Source: Acetivibrio thermocellus ATCC 27405
Lineage (GTDB): Bacteria > Bacillota > Clostridia > Acetivibrionales > Acetivibrionaceae
Direction: 5' to 3'
DNA length: 64,000 nt
NCBI RefSeq assembly: GCF_000015865.1
Contig: NC_009012.1
Location: 1,977,081-2,041,080 of the forward strand
In this document: positions 1-8,575 of the stretch, piece after piece
Numbering within the stretch: the stretch's first letter is position 1
How the letters are laid out: each line of letters begins with the position of its first letter
The notes under the pieces: generated by a model
Told to the model about the DNA's origin: nothing
The model's input: only the letters and a program-made list of their open reading frames with translations
Database searches by the model: none
Made by a program: the position numbers and the translations under genes

Positions 1-133
1 GAGCATCCAGAGCTGCACTTTTATCGTTCCTCCATTTATCGCGGGGTGACGTTTCAAAGTCGAAAGCAAATAGGACAGTGTTTTTCAGATACTCTTTTAT
101 TTCAGACAGCATATAAACACATTTGTATCCCAT
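1..133 (-). CDS. Family A DNA polymerase, phage type (partial, N-terminus only)
   Basis: The first 44 codons of a gene that runs off the left edge. The start is ATG at 133-131 with an AAAGGAG-like ribosome binding site just upstream. Residues 21-29 read LFAFDFETS, the Exo I motif (DxE, D25 and E27) of a 3'-5' proofreading exonuclease, as found at the N-terminus of phage-encoded family A polymerases. The neighbours on the same strand (Cys-rich protein, coiled-coil protein, SNF2 helicase) form a phage/element replication module, which supports the call. The polymerase domain itself is outside the window, so a stand-alone exonuclease cannot be excluded. Confidence 0.6.
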   Translation of the reverse strand, partial: MGYKCVYMLSEIKEYLKNTVLFAFDFETSPRDKWRNDKSAALDA

Positions 134-190
134 GCGGTTCTCCTTTCCGCCCTATCGGAGATGGAAGTTACTCTCCGATAGGGCCTTTGA

Positions 191-943
191 TCACTTAAGC
201 GGCTCAGTAATTTCACCTGATTCAGGGTCTACATTTATTACCTCTTCACCGGCAGGTTCAGTGTCATGGCCGACTCGGGTACTGAATGCTTTGACCTGCT
301 CGGAAAGCTTGGATATCAACGCATATTCGTCAGCGGTCAGATCCCGATCTACAGCAAACTGGGCCTGTGAATAGGTGATACCGCTTGAATTGGTCGCCTT
401 TTTCAATGAAAAGCGGGTAACTACGCTGTTCGACTTTTTACCTTTAGAAAGCAGCCTTTTGATGTAGCGGGAAAACTCTTTCAACGATCCTGTTGGCAAT
501 GAGAGTATCAACGGGAAAATCTCCCCTTCACGCAGTACATATATCCTGCGGCGGTTTTTGCAGGCTTTGCTGCCGTTTTCCCCCGAACCGAACTGATTAT
601 ATGGGCATTTGGCACAGCTTCCTCCGGGGTCTCCTTCGCCGGTTATACCATCAAAGCTTCCGCAATCCGGTGGGTTACTGCCTCCGGTATACTTGTCCTT
701 GTAGTATGCATAAAGTGGATGATGATAAAGGATTACCGCTGAGAATTCCTTGACAGTATCAGGTTCTCCGGGATTCTCACCAGGCACTTCAAATACTGTG
801 CTGCCTGCGGACGGGATTTTTATGCGTTCAAAAGTCATGTCAAGACCGTCAAGTTCTGATGCCATTGCCTCGTCAAGATTGAAATCAGCGAGCTGAAGAA
901 AACCTGTATTTTCGTTAATAGTTACGAGTTCATTGTTTTTCAT
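191..943 (-). CDS. Cys-rich replication-module protein, function unknown
   Basis: A 250-aa protein starting at ATG 943 behind GGAGGTATAAAAGC. It has a conserved-looking putative zinc site (C94, C110, C113, C128) around the motif CAKCPYNQFGS...KACKN, followed by a basic stretch. The last 40 residues are acidic (AGEEVINVDPESGEITEPL). Proteins with this Cys pattern and an acidic tail occur in phage replication modules beside SNF2 helicases and polymerases. A role in binding single-stranded DNA is plausible from the acidic tail and the context, but it is inference only. It is probably co-transcribed with the flanking genes on the minus strand. Confidence 0.55.
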   Translation of the reverse strand: MKNNELVTINENTGFLQLADFNLDEAMASELDGLDMTFERIKIPSAGSTVFEVPGENPGEPDTVKEFSAVILYHHPLYAYYKDKYTGGSNPPDCGSFDGITGEGDPGGSCAKCPYNQFGSGENGSKACKNRRRIYVLREGEIFPLILSLPTGSLKEFSRYIKRLLSKGKKSNSVVTRFSLKKATNSSGITYSQAQFAVDRDLTADEYALISKLSEQVKAFSTRVGHDTEPAGEEVINVDPESGEITEPLK

Positions 944-1064
944 GCTTTTATACCTCCGTAATTATGAATTTGGAATGTAATCTATATCATTGTTCTTTGA
1001 AGCATTGTTCTTCGAACAGTTATTCCTTGAACATTGATATTGGAGCATTGCTTTCTGAAGCTAT

Positions 1065-1481
1065 TTACCTTGCTGCTTTCCGCACAGTTACTGTTGTCTT
1101 TTCGAAGACATTCACAAGGCCTTTCAGCCAGTCCGGAAGCTCGTCCCCATTCTCCGCAATCTGTTCTTTAACAAATGCTGACAGGGAATTTGCATTTACT
1201 GTTTCATAGATGAGTTCTCCAAAGCCTTTACTGCGTAGTGCGTCAAACAGTTCCTCCTTCATGCCTGCGGCAGCACTGGCTCTTGTTGTCGTTGAAAGGC
1301 AGAACATTGTTCCTGCTCTTGTGAAGTTTTGCGTCTCACTGCTGATCATCAGCTCAGACAGACGGTATTCGACATCGTCAATCTCCGCATTTATGCTTTT
1401 CATTTCCTCTTCCGCGGCCTTTTTTGCATCGCGAAGCTCCTTAAGACGGTCAGCAAGTTCAAACATCGCATTATCGCTCAT
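1065..1481 (-). CDS. Coiled-coil phage/element protein, function unknown
   Basis: The start is placed at ATG 1481 (MSDNAMFEL) because GGAGGTGAAAGCT lies immediately upstream, which makes a protein of 139 aa. The first 50 residues are heptad-rich and charged (LADRLKELRDAKKAAEEEMKSI), predicting a coiled coil. The remainder has no motif I recognise. It overlaps the end of the SNF2 helicase frame by about 10 bases, indicating translational coupling in the same minus-strand operon. Similar short coiled-coil proteins beside phage helicases are often annotated as hypothetical or Gp157-like. I cannot assign a function. Confidence 0.6.
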   Translation of the reverse strand: MSDNAMFELADRLKELRDAKKAAEEEMKSINAEIDDVEYRLSELMISSETQNFTRAGTMFCLSTTTRASAAAGMKEELFDALRSKGFGELIYETVNANSLSAFVKEQIAENGDELPDWLKGLVNVFEKTTVTVRKAAR

Positions 1482-2978
1482 AGCTTTCACCTCCCTCTGG
1501 GGCAAAAGGATTTGCTCCTTTGCGGTAGTCGTCTATCAGCATTTTTGCAAGATCTGCCTTATTGCGTAGGGCAGTCAGGATTTTTGAATCCACAGTACCC
1601 TTGGCAATAAGGTAGATATATGTGCAGCCATTCTTCTGTCCAACTCTATGGATGCGGGCCTTTGTCTGCTCGAAATTCGACATGGAATAATCAAGGGAGT
1701 AAAATACCATTGTGCTTGCAGCAGTCAGCGTAATACCGAGTCCAGCGGTTGCAATCTGGCCTACAAACACCATGCAGTCGGGATCATATTGAAACCGGTT
1801 TACTTGTTCTTGGCGATCCTTAGTCGCACCATAAATACACGCATAGCCGATGTTCTTTTTCTCCAGCAACCTGCATATAGCATGAATTTCAGGGATAAAC
1901 CTTGCTATGACAACCAGCTTATGTCCTTCTTGAATACTGCTTTCAAGGATATCTTCAAGAGCTTTCAACTTGGCATCACTGACTTGCTCGATTTTCCCAC
2001 CGTCATCGCTTCCGATGAAGCCGCCGGTTAATTGCGAAAGACGAAGCAAGCGTGTCAGTATGTTTGTAGCTGTTACTTCTCCTGCTGACAGCTCAGTATA
2101 GCTTTGTTTGACAAGCTCTTTATATTTCTTTAAAGTGACAGGCTCAAGCTCAATATGGCGAATAATATCGGTGGTTTCCGGCAAATCCAGACACTCCGCT
2201 TTGGTCGCCCGGAATGCAATGCTGTGAATCCTTTTCATCAAATCCTGTTCCATTGATTTTTTCAGCACTGGCGTATGGTTGCCATAGCCAACCATATTGA
2301 AATACCGGTTTCTGAAGGCATAGAAGCTGTTACCAAAGATGCGTGGATCGAGAAACTTATATTGGCTGAATACATCTATGGCTTTGTTGGTTATAACCGT
2401 TCCTGTCAGTAAGAGCCGATACCGGGCAAGCAAGCCTAACCGGTGCATTGCCTTTGAAACAGAAGTATTATGAGTTTTAATTTTGTGTCCTTCATCAGCA
2501 ATGATAAGGTCAGGATGCCAATTAGCCAGTTCCTTTTCCATTCTCCATGCAGATTCATAGTTGACTACCACCACATGGACACCTTCGCCAGTTAAAAATC
2601 TTAGCTGTTGGATTTTCTTTTGAATCGTGCCATTAAGGACTATAAGCTGATATGGGAAATCTGCGAACCGTTTAAACTCGTCTTCCCACACTCCCAGAAT
2701 GGAAAGTGGCGCAACAATCAGCACACGTTTTATTCTTCCTGCAGCAAGCAATGCTCCTATAATGGCGATTGAGACAAGAGTTTTCCCGGTACTTTTCAGC
2801 CCATTTCCATCAGGAGCGCTGCACCCCATCCGGAAATGGCAGAAACACCACCACCCTTCAAAAGCCCAAATAGACTGCAGATGAAATTGAAAGCACGAAT
2901 CTGATGGTTGTATGGTCTGCCCTTTATGGGCATTGGAATTATTGACAGCGTTTTTGCATTGTTCATAGAGTCTTGCAT
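1471..2978 (-). pseudogene. SNF2-family DEAD/DEAH helicase, frameshifted in Walker A
   Basis: The reading frame starts at ATG 2978 (MQDSMNNAK, behind GGAGGATATAAG). It runs through an N-terminal helicase region ending ALLMEMG, then hits a stop near 2794. The rest continues one frame over as LKSTGKTLVSIAIIG and onward to 1471. Joining the frames with one extra base gives a perfect P-loop, GLKSTGKT. Later motifs are intact: DEGH (Walker B/DEAH), TGTVITNK (motif III), and QTKARIHRVGQK (motif VI) typical of SNF2 helicases. The full protein would be about 500 aa. The missing base is probably in the GGG run of ATGGGCTG, so a sequencing indel is possible; otherwise the gene is dead. It is part of the replication module. 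Confidence 0.8.
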
Positions 2979-3093
2979 CTTATATCCTCCATCCTTCAAT
3001 TTTGAGGGTTGGCCAACTCTCTGACTCAATGCTACCTAAAATGCAAAAGCATGTCTGGACATCTAAAGTCCATGTTTTGGGCAAAAAAATAGC

Positions 3094-3132
3094 CATTATG
3101 CAGTAAGGTTTTTGCACCTTTTTTGCATAATG
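3094..3132. promoter_or_regulatory. Nested inverted repeat upstream of the helicase operon
   Basis: CATTATGCA at 3094-3102 is mirrored by TGCATAATG at 3124-3132. Inside lies a second inverted repeat, AAGGT...ACCTT. The dyad sits between the helicase operon (read leftward) and the terminator of the ImmA-like gene. It could be an operator for the replication operon or a structured leader. No matching half-site was found elsewhere in the window. Confidence 0.4.
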
Positions 3133-3173
3133 CCTTAAAATCTCATTATAATAGCCGGTTTAAAATATAAAAA

Positions 3174-3203
3174 GTTGGACTTCAGAAGTCCAACAATTTT
3201 TTT
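3174..3203 (-). terminator. Bidirectional rho-independent terminator
   Basis: A perfect stem, GTTGGACTTC/GAAGTCCAAC with a one-base loop at 3174-3194, is flanked by a T-run on the right and by A/T-rich sequence on the left. On the minus strand it lies immediately after the ImmA/IrrE gene stop, followed by TTTTTATATTTT, so it should end that transcript. Confidence 0.7.
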
Positions 3204-5121
3204 AACTTATCATTTCTTTATATGCCTTTGCACAAAGAGGGGAAAGTCCCAAGGCTTCCAAAACTTCATTGCATTCATATATTGAATGCCCTCTATACGA
3301 ATGGATTAGCTTTTTATACGCCAATTGCTGTGGAGTGTTATTGAGAGTATATCCGGCAAGCCTTAATATTTCTTCACTGTATGTAGGGCTTAGCTCCAAT
3401 CCGATGCAGATTGCAACAACGGTTTCTAAAGTTGGATTGTTAAGTTCATTGTTTTTTATTCTGTCATATGTTTTTCCTGAAAGCAAAGTCTTTTCTATAA
3501 AAACAACCTTATTGTAGCCTTTCCTTTTGATATGTCCGTATACCGCTTGGGAAAATGTCTGGGTTGTACGGCTCAAATGCTGACCTTCTTCGACGAATTC
3601 TTCGTGAAACTTCTTTAGCTCTTCTGAACGATTAAATACTTCCATATTATGCTTGTCCGGATTAAATGTCGGCACTCTGTTATAATCCGGTGTAGCTTTA
3701 CGGAACATTATAGAATCGAGGTATACTACAATGTCCATTTTTGAGGCTTTATTTAATTTTAAATCAAACAGAAGGCAGCATTCATCTACATGCAGTTTTG
3801 CATAGTCTGTAAGATCAATGCTTCCATTTTCTAACTTTTTAATGTATTTGGAGTCGTTAATAACGTAATGACCATCAACATAAATAAAATTACCGCTGTC
3901 TATAATCTTTGCGAATTCCGGATTTGCATAGTATTCAAAAAAAGAATCACTTAGGCTAATACTGTATGTTTGATTCTTATGTAATGAGTCTGCCTTAAAT
4001 GAATAATTGCTGATAAAATGGTCATCTACGTAGGTATATACACCTTCAACTTCCTTATATCCAAGGTCAAGCATCCTTATTTTGGCCGCTATCCTTGACA
4101 CCTGGAAGAAGTCAGCTAATTCATACACGACATTTTCCATTATATTTAGCCTGTCGTAAGTACCAAAAAGGAGCTCATTCTTTTTAATTAGCTCCTCAAT
4201 CTTTTTAATGGTCATTGATCTAGGCATAAGGATTCGTGGTGCAATTCCGTTAGCATGCCATTCCATCCAGTCTTCTGGCGTCCATTGCTGTTTGTATTTA
4301 GTTGTTTCGTTTACCCTGCAGCTTATGAGCAAAGCATCGCTGTTATACGTCTTAACTAACTCATGGTATTTTCTATGCTTATACCAGTGGACACACTCAT
4401 GAATAATGGTATTGTTCATGCACCCTATGTTTCGCATGAAATACACATTAGGATCCACGAGAATTGTTCCTCTTGAAACTTCCAAAGGCTTATATGTTCT
4501 TTCATTTCTGTCGTAATACTCTATTGTGCAATCGCCAAAGACTATTTGACCAAATATAGTGAAATGCTTTGTAAGCTGGATTTCCTTAACCTTAAGCCCC
4601 ATTCTTTTCACTACTTCATCTACTGGAATGGGCATAGGAGTACTTAATGCTTCTGGGCAAAACTCATTTAGAAATTCAGTAGCAACATTGTCAAACTGTT
4701 CCTTTTCTATAATTGGTACTAAATACTCAGACAGTCTGCCTAATTTGCTTTCTCTGTACTTGTTGTATATTGAAACAGAGTTGATTTGAAAATTCTGAAT
4801 TCCGTCATCAAGGTCAGCTCTGCAGGAGATACGGAACCATTGTTCTATACCATCAGTCTCGCGATTCCTTCGTACTGTTTCTGCAATTTCAATTTCGGCA
4901 GAAACAATTACGTCAAATAAAATACTGTTACCTGGCGAGTCGGTTATATCTATCGTTATGATGTCAAAATCAGATAATGCTGCTTCATCCGGTGATTGCA
5001 CATGGTATGAGTTGGATTCAAGCTTATCCGGGTTGTCCTCTATATATTCAGACAATTCGTCAAAGAGATCATTGTAATACATATTTGCAATAACATCTCT
5101 GAACGAGCTGACGCTTGCCAT
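3202..5121 (-). CDS. ImmA/IrrE-type metallo-endopeptidase with C-terminal HTH
   Basis: A 639-aa protein. Residues 241-245 form HECVH within NTIIHECVHWYKHRKYHE, the HExxH zinc site of ImmA/IrrE (M78) peptidases that cleave phage or ICE repressors. It is much longer than typical ImmA (120-200 aa). About 170 N-terminal residues are unassigned, and the C-terminus (about 540-605) resembles an XRE-like helix-turn-helix (SGKTYDRIKNNELNNPTLETVVAICIGLE would be its core region). A peptidase fused to a DNA-binding domain, divergent from a small XRE repressor (5280-5486), suggests a one-protein sensor that could inactivate or co-regulate that repressor. The substrate is inferred from context only. Confidence 0.7.
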   Translation of the reverse strand: MASVSSFRDVIANMYYNDLFDELSEYIEDNPDKLESNSYHVQSPDEAALSDFDIITIDITDSPGNSILFDVIVSAEIEIAETVRRNRETDGIEQWFRISCRADLDDGIQNFQINSVSIYNKYRESKLGRLSEYLVPIIEKEQFDNVATEFLNEFCPEALSTPMPIPVDEVVKRMGLKVKEIQLTKHFTIFGQIVFGDCTIEYYDRNERTYKPLEVSRGTILVDPNVYFMRNIGCMNNTIIHECVHWYKHRKYHELVKTYNSDALLISCRVNETTKYKQQWTPEDWMEWHANGIAPRILMPRSMTIKKIEELIKKNELLFGTYDRLNIMENVVYELADFFQVSRIAAKIRMLDLGYKEVEGVYTYVDDHFISNYSFKADSLHKNQTYSISLSDSFFEYYANPEFAKIIDSGNFIYVDGHYVINDSKYIKKLENGSIDLTDYAKLHVDECCLLFDLKLNKASKMDIVVYLDSIMFRKATPDYNRVPTFNPDKHNMEVFNRSEELKKFHEEFVEEGQHLSRTTQTFSQAVYGHIKRKGYNKVVFIEKTLLSGKTYDRIKNNELNNPTLETVVAICIGLELSPTYSEEILRLAGYTLNNTPQQLAYKKLIHSYRGHSIYECNEVLEALGLSPLCAKAYKEMIS

Positions 5122-5172
5122 ACCGTACCTCCCTGATTACCATCATTTCAGACCAAATATTTCCTTATGTAA

Positions 5173-5256
5173 ATTATAGCATGAATTTCGCAAAACACAA
5201 TAATTAATTTGCGGGCTCAAATTTTTATTGTGTTTCAGCTTACTTTATGATATTCT
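5173..5256. promoter_or_regulatory. Divergent promoters with symmetrical operator
   Basis: An inverted repeat, AAACACAATAA (5193-5203) and TTATTGTGTTT (5225-5235), overlaps the -35 boxes of two divergent promoters. Leftward: TTGTGT (5200-5195), 16-bp spacer, TATAAT (5178-5173). Rightward: TTGTGT (5228-5233), 17-bp spacer, TATTCT (5251-5256). A dimeric repressor, most simply the adjacent XRE protein, could occlude both -35 boxes at once. Confidence 0.65.
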
Positions 5257-5279
5257 TTATAGCGAGCGAGGTGACAATT

Positions 5280-5486
5280 ATGGCCGTAAGCTATAAAAAA
5301 CTATGGAAACTCTTAATTGATAAAGATATGAAAAAGAAAGATTTAAGAGAAGCGGCTGGTATTAGTACATCTTCTATGGCAAAACTGGGTAAAAACGAAA
5401 ATGTTACGACCGATGTGCTTGTGAAGATTTGTAAGGCATTAAACTGCGATATTTCAGATATTATGGAGATTGAGCCAGATGAATAG
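5280..5486 (+). CDS. Small XRE/Cro-family repressor
   Basis: A 68-aa protein starting at ATG 5280 behind GAGGTGACAATT. It is a compact helix-turn-helix of the YozG/Cro-C1 type (KKDLREAAGISTSSMAKLGKNENVTTDVLVKICKALNCDISDI), with no other domain. It is divergent from the ImmA/IrrE-HTH gene and is probably autoregulated through the inverted repeats at 5193-5235. This is the usual repressor/protease arrangement of phages and integrative elements. Downstream, 240 bases of AT-rich DNA with no convincing gene lead to IS3 copy 1. Confidence 0.85.
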   Translation: MAVSYKKLWKLLIDKDMKKKDLREAAGISTSSMAKLGKNENVTTDVLVKICKALNCDISDIMEIEPDE

Positions 5487-5965
5487 GTATCAACAGCTTT
5501 TACTTAATAGTTAAGCAACAATGACGCTAATTGAATTATTATGAAAAAACTTAAATTAATAAAATTTTAAAAGTGAGGTTATAAAGATGTATAATCAATT
5601 TTTTAATACTGTTCTTGAAGTACTAAAATAAAGATGATAAAATGTATTCTGATTACTAAGAAGGTAAGTAATTATATATAGATTTCTTTGCTTACTAAAT
5701 TGGAAAGAGATTACAGCCCAGAGGTTGTATATAATGCTCCCCATTGTCAAGACAGTTTTTTAGCTTTTCTAAGTTAGTTCTCCTTTCTTAATTTTGTATA
5801 ATCTTTACAACTGTGCACTCTGTTGGAGGATGTCAAGGGCGAGCGTAAGCGAGTTCATCTTGACCCTTGACATCCTTTGGACATATATCCTTTTGCTTTC
5901 CGGTCTGTTATGACAGACCGGCTGCCTTCCGGTGAGGACGGGGTTTGGGGCGGAGCCCCATAATT

Positions 5966-6913
5966 CTATACAACTGCCAGTAGCTGGTCATATCCTCCAA
6001 AGTAATACTCTGCCGGTGTTTTGTAATCCAATGACTGGTGCGGTCTCCTATGGTTATAGTGCTCCACATATTCCTTTGTGATTTGTCTAAGTTGTTGTAC
6101 CGTTTCGCACTCTTCAAGATAAAGTTTCTCCCACTTGTAGGAACGGAAAAATCGTTCTATCCTTTGGTTGTCTAATGCTCTTCCTTTTCCATCCATAGAT
6201 ATTTTGATACCGTTATTTTTTAATAGATTTATGTAATCATCACTGGTAAACTGTGAGCCTTGATCACTGTTCATGATTTCAGGCTTGCCATATCGCTTTA
6301 TGGCCTTTTGGATTGCTTCTATGACGAATGTCTTATCAAGAGTGTTTGATAGTTCAAACCCAACAATATACCGAGAATACCAGTCTATTATTGCAACCAT
6401 ATACATGAAACCGCGTTTCATTCGGCAATAGGTCACATCTATGGACCATACCTGATTAGGATGATCAATTTTCAAGTTTCTCAACAGATATGGATACAAA
6501 TTCTTACCATGTATTCGTTTGCTGAGGTTGGGGCCAGGACAGAATCCATGTATGCCCATTTCCCTCATATAACGCCGGGTCCGTTTTCGATTGATATGAA
6601 TGTGATAATCCTTGTTCAATATACTTGTCATCCTGCGATAGCCATATTCCGGATAAGACGCGTAAATTTCATCAATGATACGCTTAATCAGGTATTCCTC
6701 CTCATTTACCGGAGCAGGCTTGTAGTAAACGCTCGTACGGTTTAAGCTCAATAATTCTGCTTGCCTTGTTATGCTGAGTTTCTTCTCATTTCTATCAATC
6801 ATTTTCATGCGGTCTTCTCGGGATTTAGAGGAGGCCAGATTTTTTTTTAAGCCAGGCAACCTCATATGATAGTTGACCAATTTGCTTAAGCAGTTCGTCC
6901 TTCTCCTTTTCAT
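5966..6913 (-). CDS. IS3-family transposase OrfB (copy 1)
   Basis: The catalytic half of the transposase, 315 aa. It has an rve/DDE core with WSIDVTY (first Asp), NSDQGSQF (second Asp) and RIERFFRSYKWE (Glu), and an HTH_21-like region (YPEYGYRRMTSIL) before it. Its frame overlaps orfA by about 90 bases. The overlap holds an A-run (CTTAAAAAAAAATCTGG), so OrfAB is expected to be made by -1 ribosomal frameshifting, as is known for IS3 elements. The ATG used here may not be the real entry point. Confidence 0.93.
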   Translation of the reverse strand: MKRRRTNCLSKLVNYHMRLPGLKKNLASSKSREDRMKMIDRNEKKLSITRQAELLSLNRTSVYYKPAPVNEEEYLIKRIIDEIYASYPEYGYRRMTSILNKDYHIHINRKRTRRYMREMGIHGFCPGPNLSKRIHGKNLYPYLLRNLKIDHPNQVWSIDVTYCRMKRGFMYMVAIIDWYSRYIVGFELSNTLDKTFVIEAIQKAIKRYGKPEIMNSDQGSQFTSDDYINLLKNNGIKISMDGKGRALDNQRIERFFRSYKWEKLYLEECETVQQLRQITKEYVEHYNHRRPHQSLDYKTPAEYYFGGYDQLLAVV

Positions 6914-7118
6914 ACGACTGTTTGACCTTCTCTACTTCATCAGTTTCCTTGCTGAATACTCTGCCCGCATTGCTTATGAATTCAGTCTTCCAGCGACTTA
7001 ACAGGTTTGGATGAATTCCATATTCTGCAGCAATCTCATTCAGCGTTCTTTCTCCCTTGATGACCTCAATCACTATTTTTGCTTTTTGTTCAGGTGTAAA
7101 ATGTTTTCTCTTTTCCAT
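6825..7118 (-). CDS. IS3-family transposase OrfA (copy 1)
   Basis: A 97-aa DNA-binding subunit with the HTH_Tnp_1 pattern FTPEQKAKIVIEVIKGERT...EIAAEYGIHPNLLSRWK, followed by a leucine-zipper-like coiled coil (VEKVKQSYEKEKDELLKQI). It ends AWLKKKSGLL just past the A-run where frameshifting into orfB is expected. Confidence 0.93.
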   Translation of the reverse strand: MEKRKHFTPEQKAKIVIEVIKGERTLNEIAAEYGIHPNLLSRWKTEFISNAGRVFSKETDEVEKVKQSYEKEKDELLKQIGQLSYEVAWLKKKSGLL

Positions 7119-7212
7119 AGTTCCATTCTAACTTATTTGGGCTGTTTTGTCTGTCTTAATTTTTGGTATCATTATAGTATGAGGCCGTCCTGCAGAAAAG
7201 GGAGGAAAAATT

Positions 7213-8565
7213 GTGAGAAAATATATAAGAAAACTGAAATCATTATCATACCCACAGATAATAGCACTTGGCTACTTTCTGATAATAATTGCCGGGACAT
7301 TTTTGCTGTCATTGCCGATAGCCAGCCGCAATAATTTATTTCCCGGATTAATTAATGCACTTTTTACAGCAACCTCTGCTACTTGTGTAACAGGGCTTGT
7401 TGTTTTTGACACCTATACACAATGGTCGCTATTTGGACAAGTAGTTATTTTACTGCTGATTCAAATAGGTGGCTTAGGGTTTATGACGGTTGTCACAATG
7501 TTTTCTATTTTTTTAAAAAGAAAAATCGGGCTGAAAGAAAGGGGACTTTTACGTGAAAGTATAAATGCTATGTATATCGGTGGGATTGTACGTCTGACCA
7601 AAAGAATATTGCTTGGCACTTTGCTGTTTGAAGGTATTGGTGCAGTATTGCTATCATTGAGGTTTATACCCAAAATGGGCTTGCTGGAAGGTATATATAA
7701 TGGCATTTTTCACTCGGTTTCAGCTTTTTGCAATGCCGGGTTTGACATTATGGGAAAGTACGGCAAGTATTCATCGCTAACAAATTTCGCCGGGGATGCG
7801 GTTGTTAACTTAACAATTATTTCACTCATCATTGTCGGAGGAATAGGGTTCTTTGTATGGGATGATATTGAGAAAAATAAATATCATTTTAGAAAATATC
7901 AGCTACATACAAAAATAGTTTTAACGATGACCGCAATTCTTATAGTGTCAGGGACGATATGCTTTTATATTTTTGAAAGAAATAACCTTCTTTATGGGAT
8001 GACTACAGGAGAAAAAGTTTTAGTCTCTCTCTTTGGCGCAGTTACGCCCAGAACAGCAGGCTTCAATACTGTTGACGTTGCATCATTAACCTCTGCAAGT
8101 AAACTTCTAACTATTGTGTTGATGTTTATAGGCGGCAGTCCCGGATCTACTGCCGGTGGGATCAAGACTACTACTTTAGCGGTTATTATGATTTCGCTGT
8201 GGTCAAGCTTGAAAAATAGGAAGGGTGATAATATATTTGGCAGGAGACTGGAAGATAATGCACTAAAGAGGTCGTCTGCCGTTGTGACAGTCAATATACT
8301 TCTTATACTGAGTGCGGCTTTACTTATTAGTGCTACAAATAAAGCTTTAGGACTTGACGCTGTTTTGTTTGAGGTTACATCTGCAATTGGTACTGTTGGT
8401 CTTTCTACGGGAATCACAGGTGGTCTGAATACCTTTGCAAAAATAATTATCATACTATTGATGTATAGCGGCAGAGTCGGAAGTCTTTCTTTTGCTTTGC
8501 TGTTTACAGAACATGGAGTGACGTCATCTATACAGAATCCGGTGGAAAAAATAAATATAGGATAG
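7213..8565 (+). CDS. ktrB: KtrB/TrkH-family potassium transporter, membrane subunit
   Basis: A 450-aa polytopic membrane protein that starts at GTG 7213 behind GGGAGGAAAAATT. The four pore loops of the SKT superfamily are visible: TSATCVTGL, AFCNAGFD, TPRTAGFNT and SAIGTVGLSTG, each with the selectivity-filter glycine. IQIGGLGFMT and GGSPGSTAGGIKTTT are typical TrkH/KtrB helices. The length fits KtrB (about 445 aa). It forms a two-gene operon with ktrA and should import K+ with Na+ coupling. IS3 copy 1 sits 37 bp upstream, so the native promoter and leader are separated from the gene. Confidence 0.93.
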   Translation: MRKYIRKLKSLSYPQIIALGYFLIIIAGTFLLSLPIASRNNLFPGLINALFTATSATCVTGLVVFDTYTQWSLFGQVVILLLIQIGGLGFMTVVTMFSIFLKRKIGLKERGLLRESINAMYIGGIVRLTKRILLGTLLFEGIGAVLLSLRFIPKMGLLEGIYNGIFHSVSAFCNAGFDIMGKYGKYSSLTNFAGDAVVNLTIISLIIVGGIGFFVWDDIEKNKYHFRKYQLHTKIVLTMTAILIVSGTICFYIFERNNLLYGMTTGEKVLVSLFGAVTPRTAGFNTVDVASLTSASKLLTIVLMFIGGSPGSTAGGIKTTTLAVIMISLWSSLKNRKGDNIFGRRLEDNALKRSSAVVTVNILLILSAALLISATNKALGLDAVLFEVTSAIGTVGLSTGITGGLNTFAKIIIILLMYSGRVGSLSFALLFTEHGVTSSIQNPVEKINIG

Positions 8566-8575
8566 GGGTATTGGT

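Larger units (their letters stand above)
5730..7176 (-). mobile_element. IS3-family element, copy 1 of 7
   Basis: The element is 1447 bp, with termini TATAATGCTCCCC... and ...GGTATCATTATA that form an imperfect inverted repeat. A 3-bp target duplication GTA lies at 5727-5729 and 7177-7179. It carries overlapping orfA and orfB. About 235 bp after orfB is non-coding but highly structured: GGGGC/GCCCC, CCGGTCTG/CAGACCGG and a 12-bp GGATGTCAAGGG/CCCTTGACATCC stem. The right end holds an outward TTGACA 15 bases from the tip. Insertion lies 37 bp upstream of ktrB. Confidence 0.95.

Noticed and set aside
5587-5631. A 14-codon frame with a fair ribosome binding site (MYNQFFNTVLEVLK)
   Set aside because: Too short and isolated to call; could be a relic of a degraded gene in AT-rich DNA before IS3 copy 1.
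5892-6117. Recurrent 69-codon frames at the right end of every IS3 copy, and 94-codon frames antisense to orfB
   Set aside because: They are alternative-frame shadows of the transposase genes, repeated only because the IS is repeated.
7177-7212. A c-di-AMP riboswitch upstream of ktrB
   Set aside because: Only 36 bases lie between the IS end and the start codon, so no such leader is present here.
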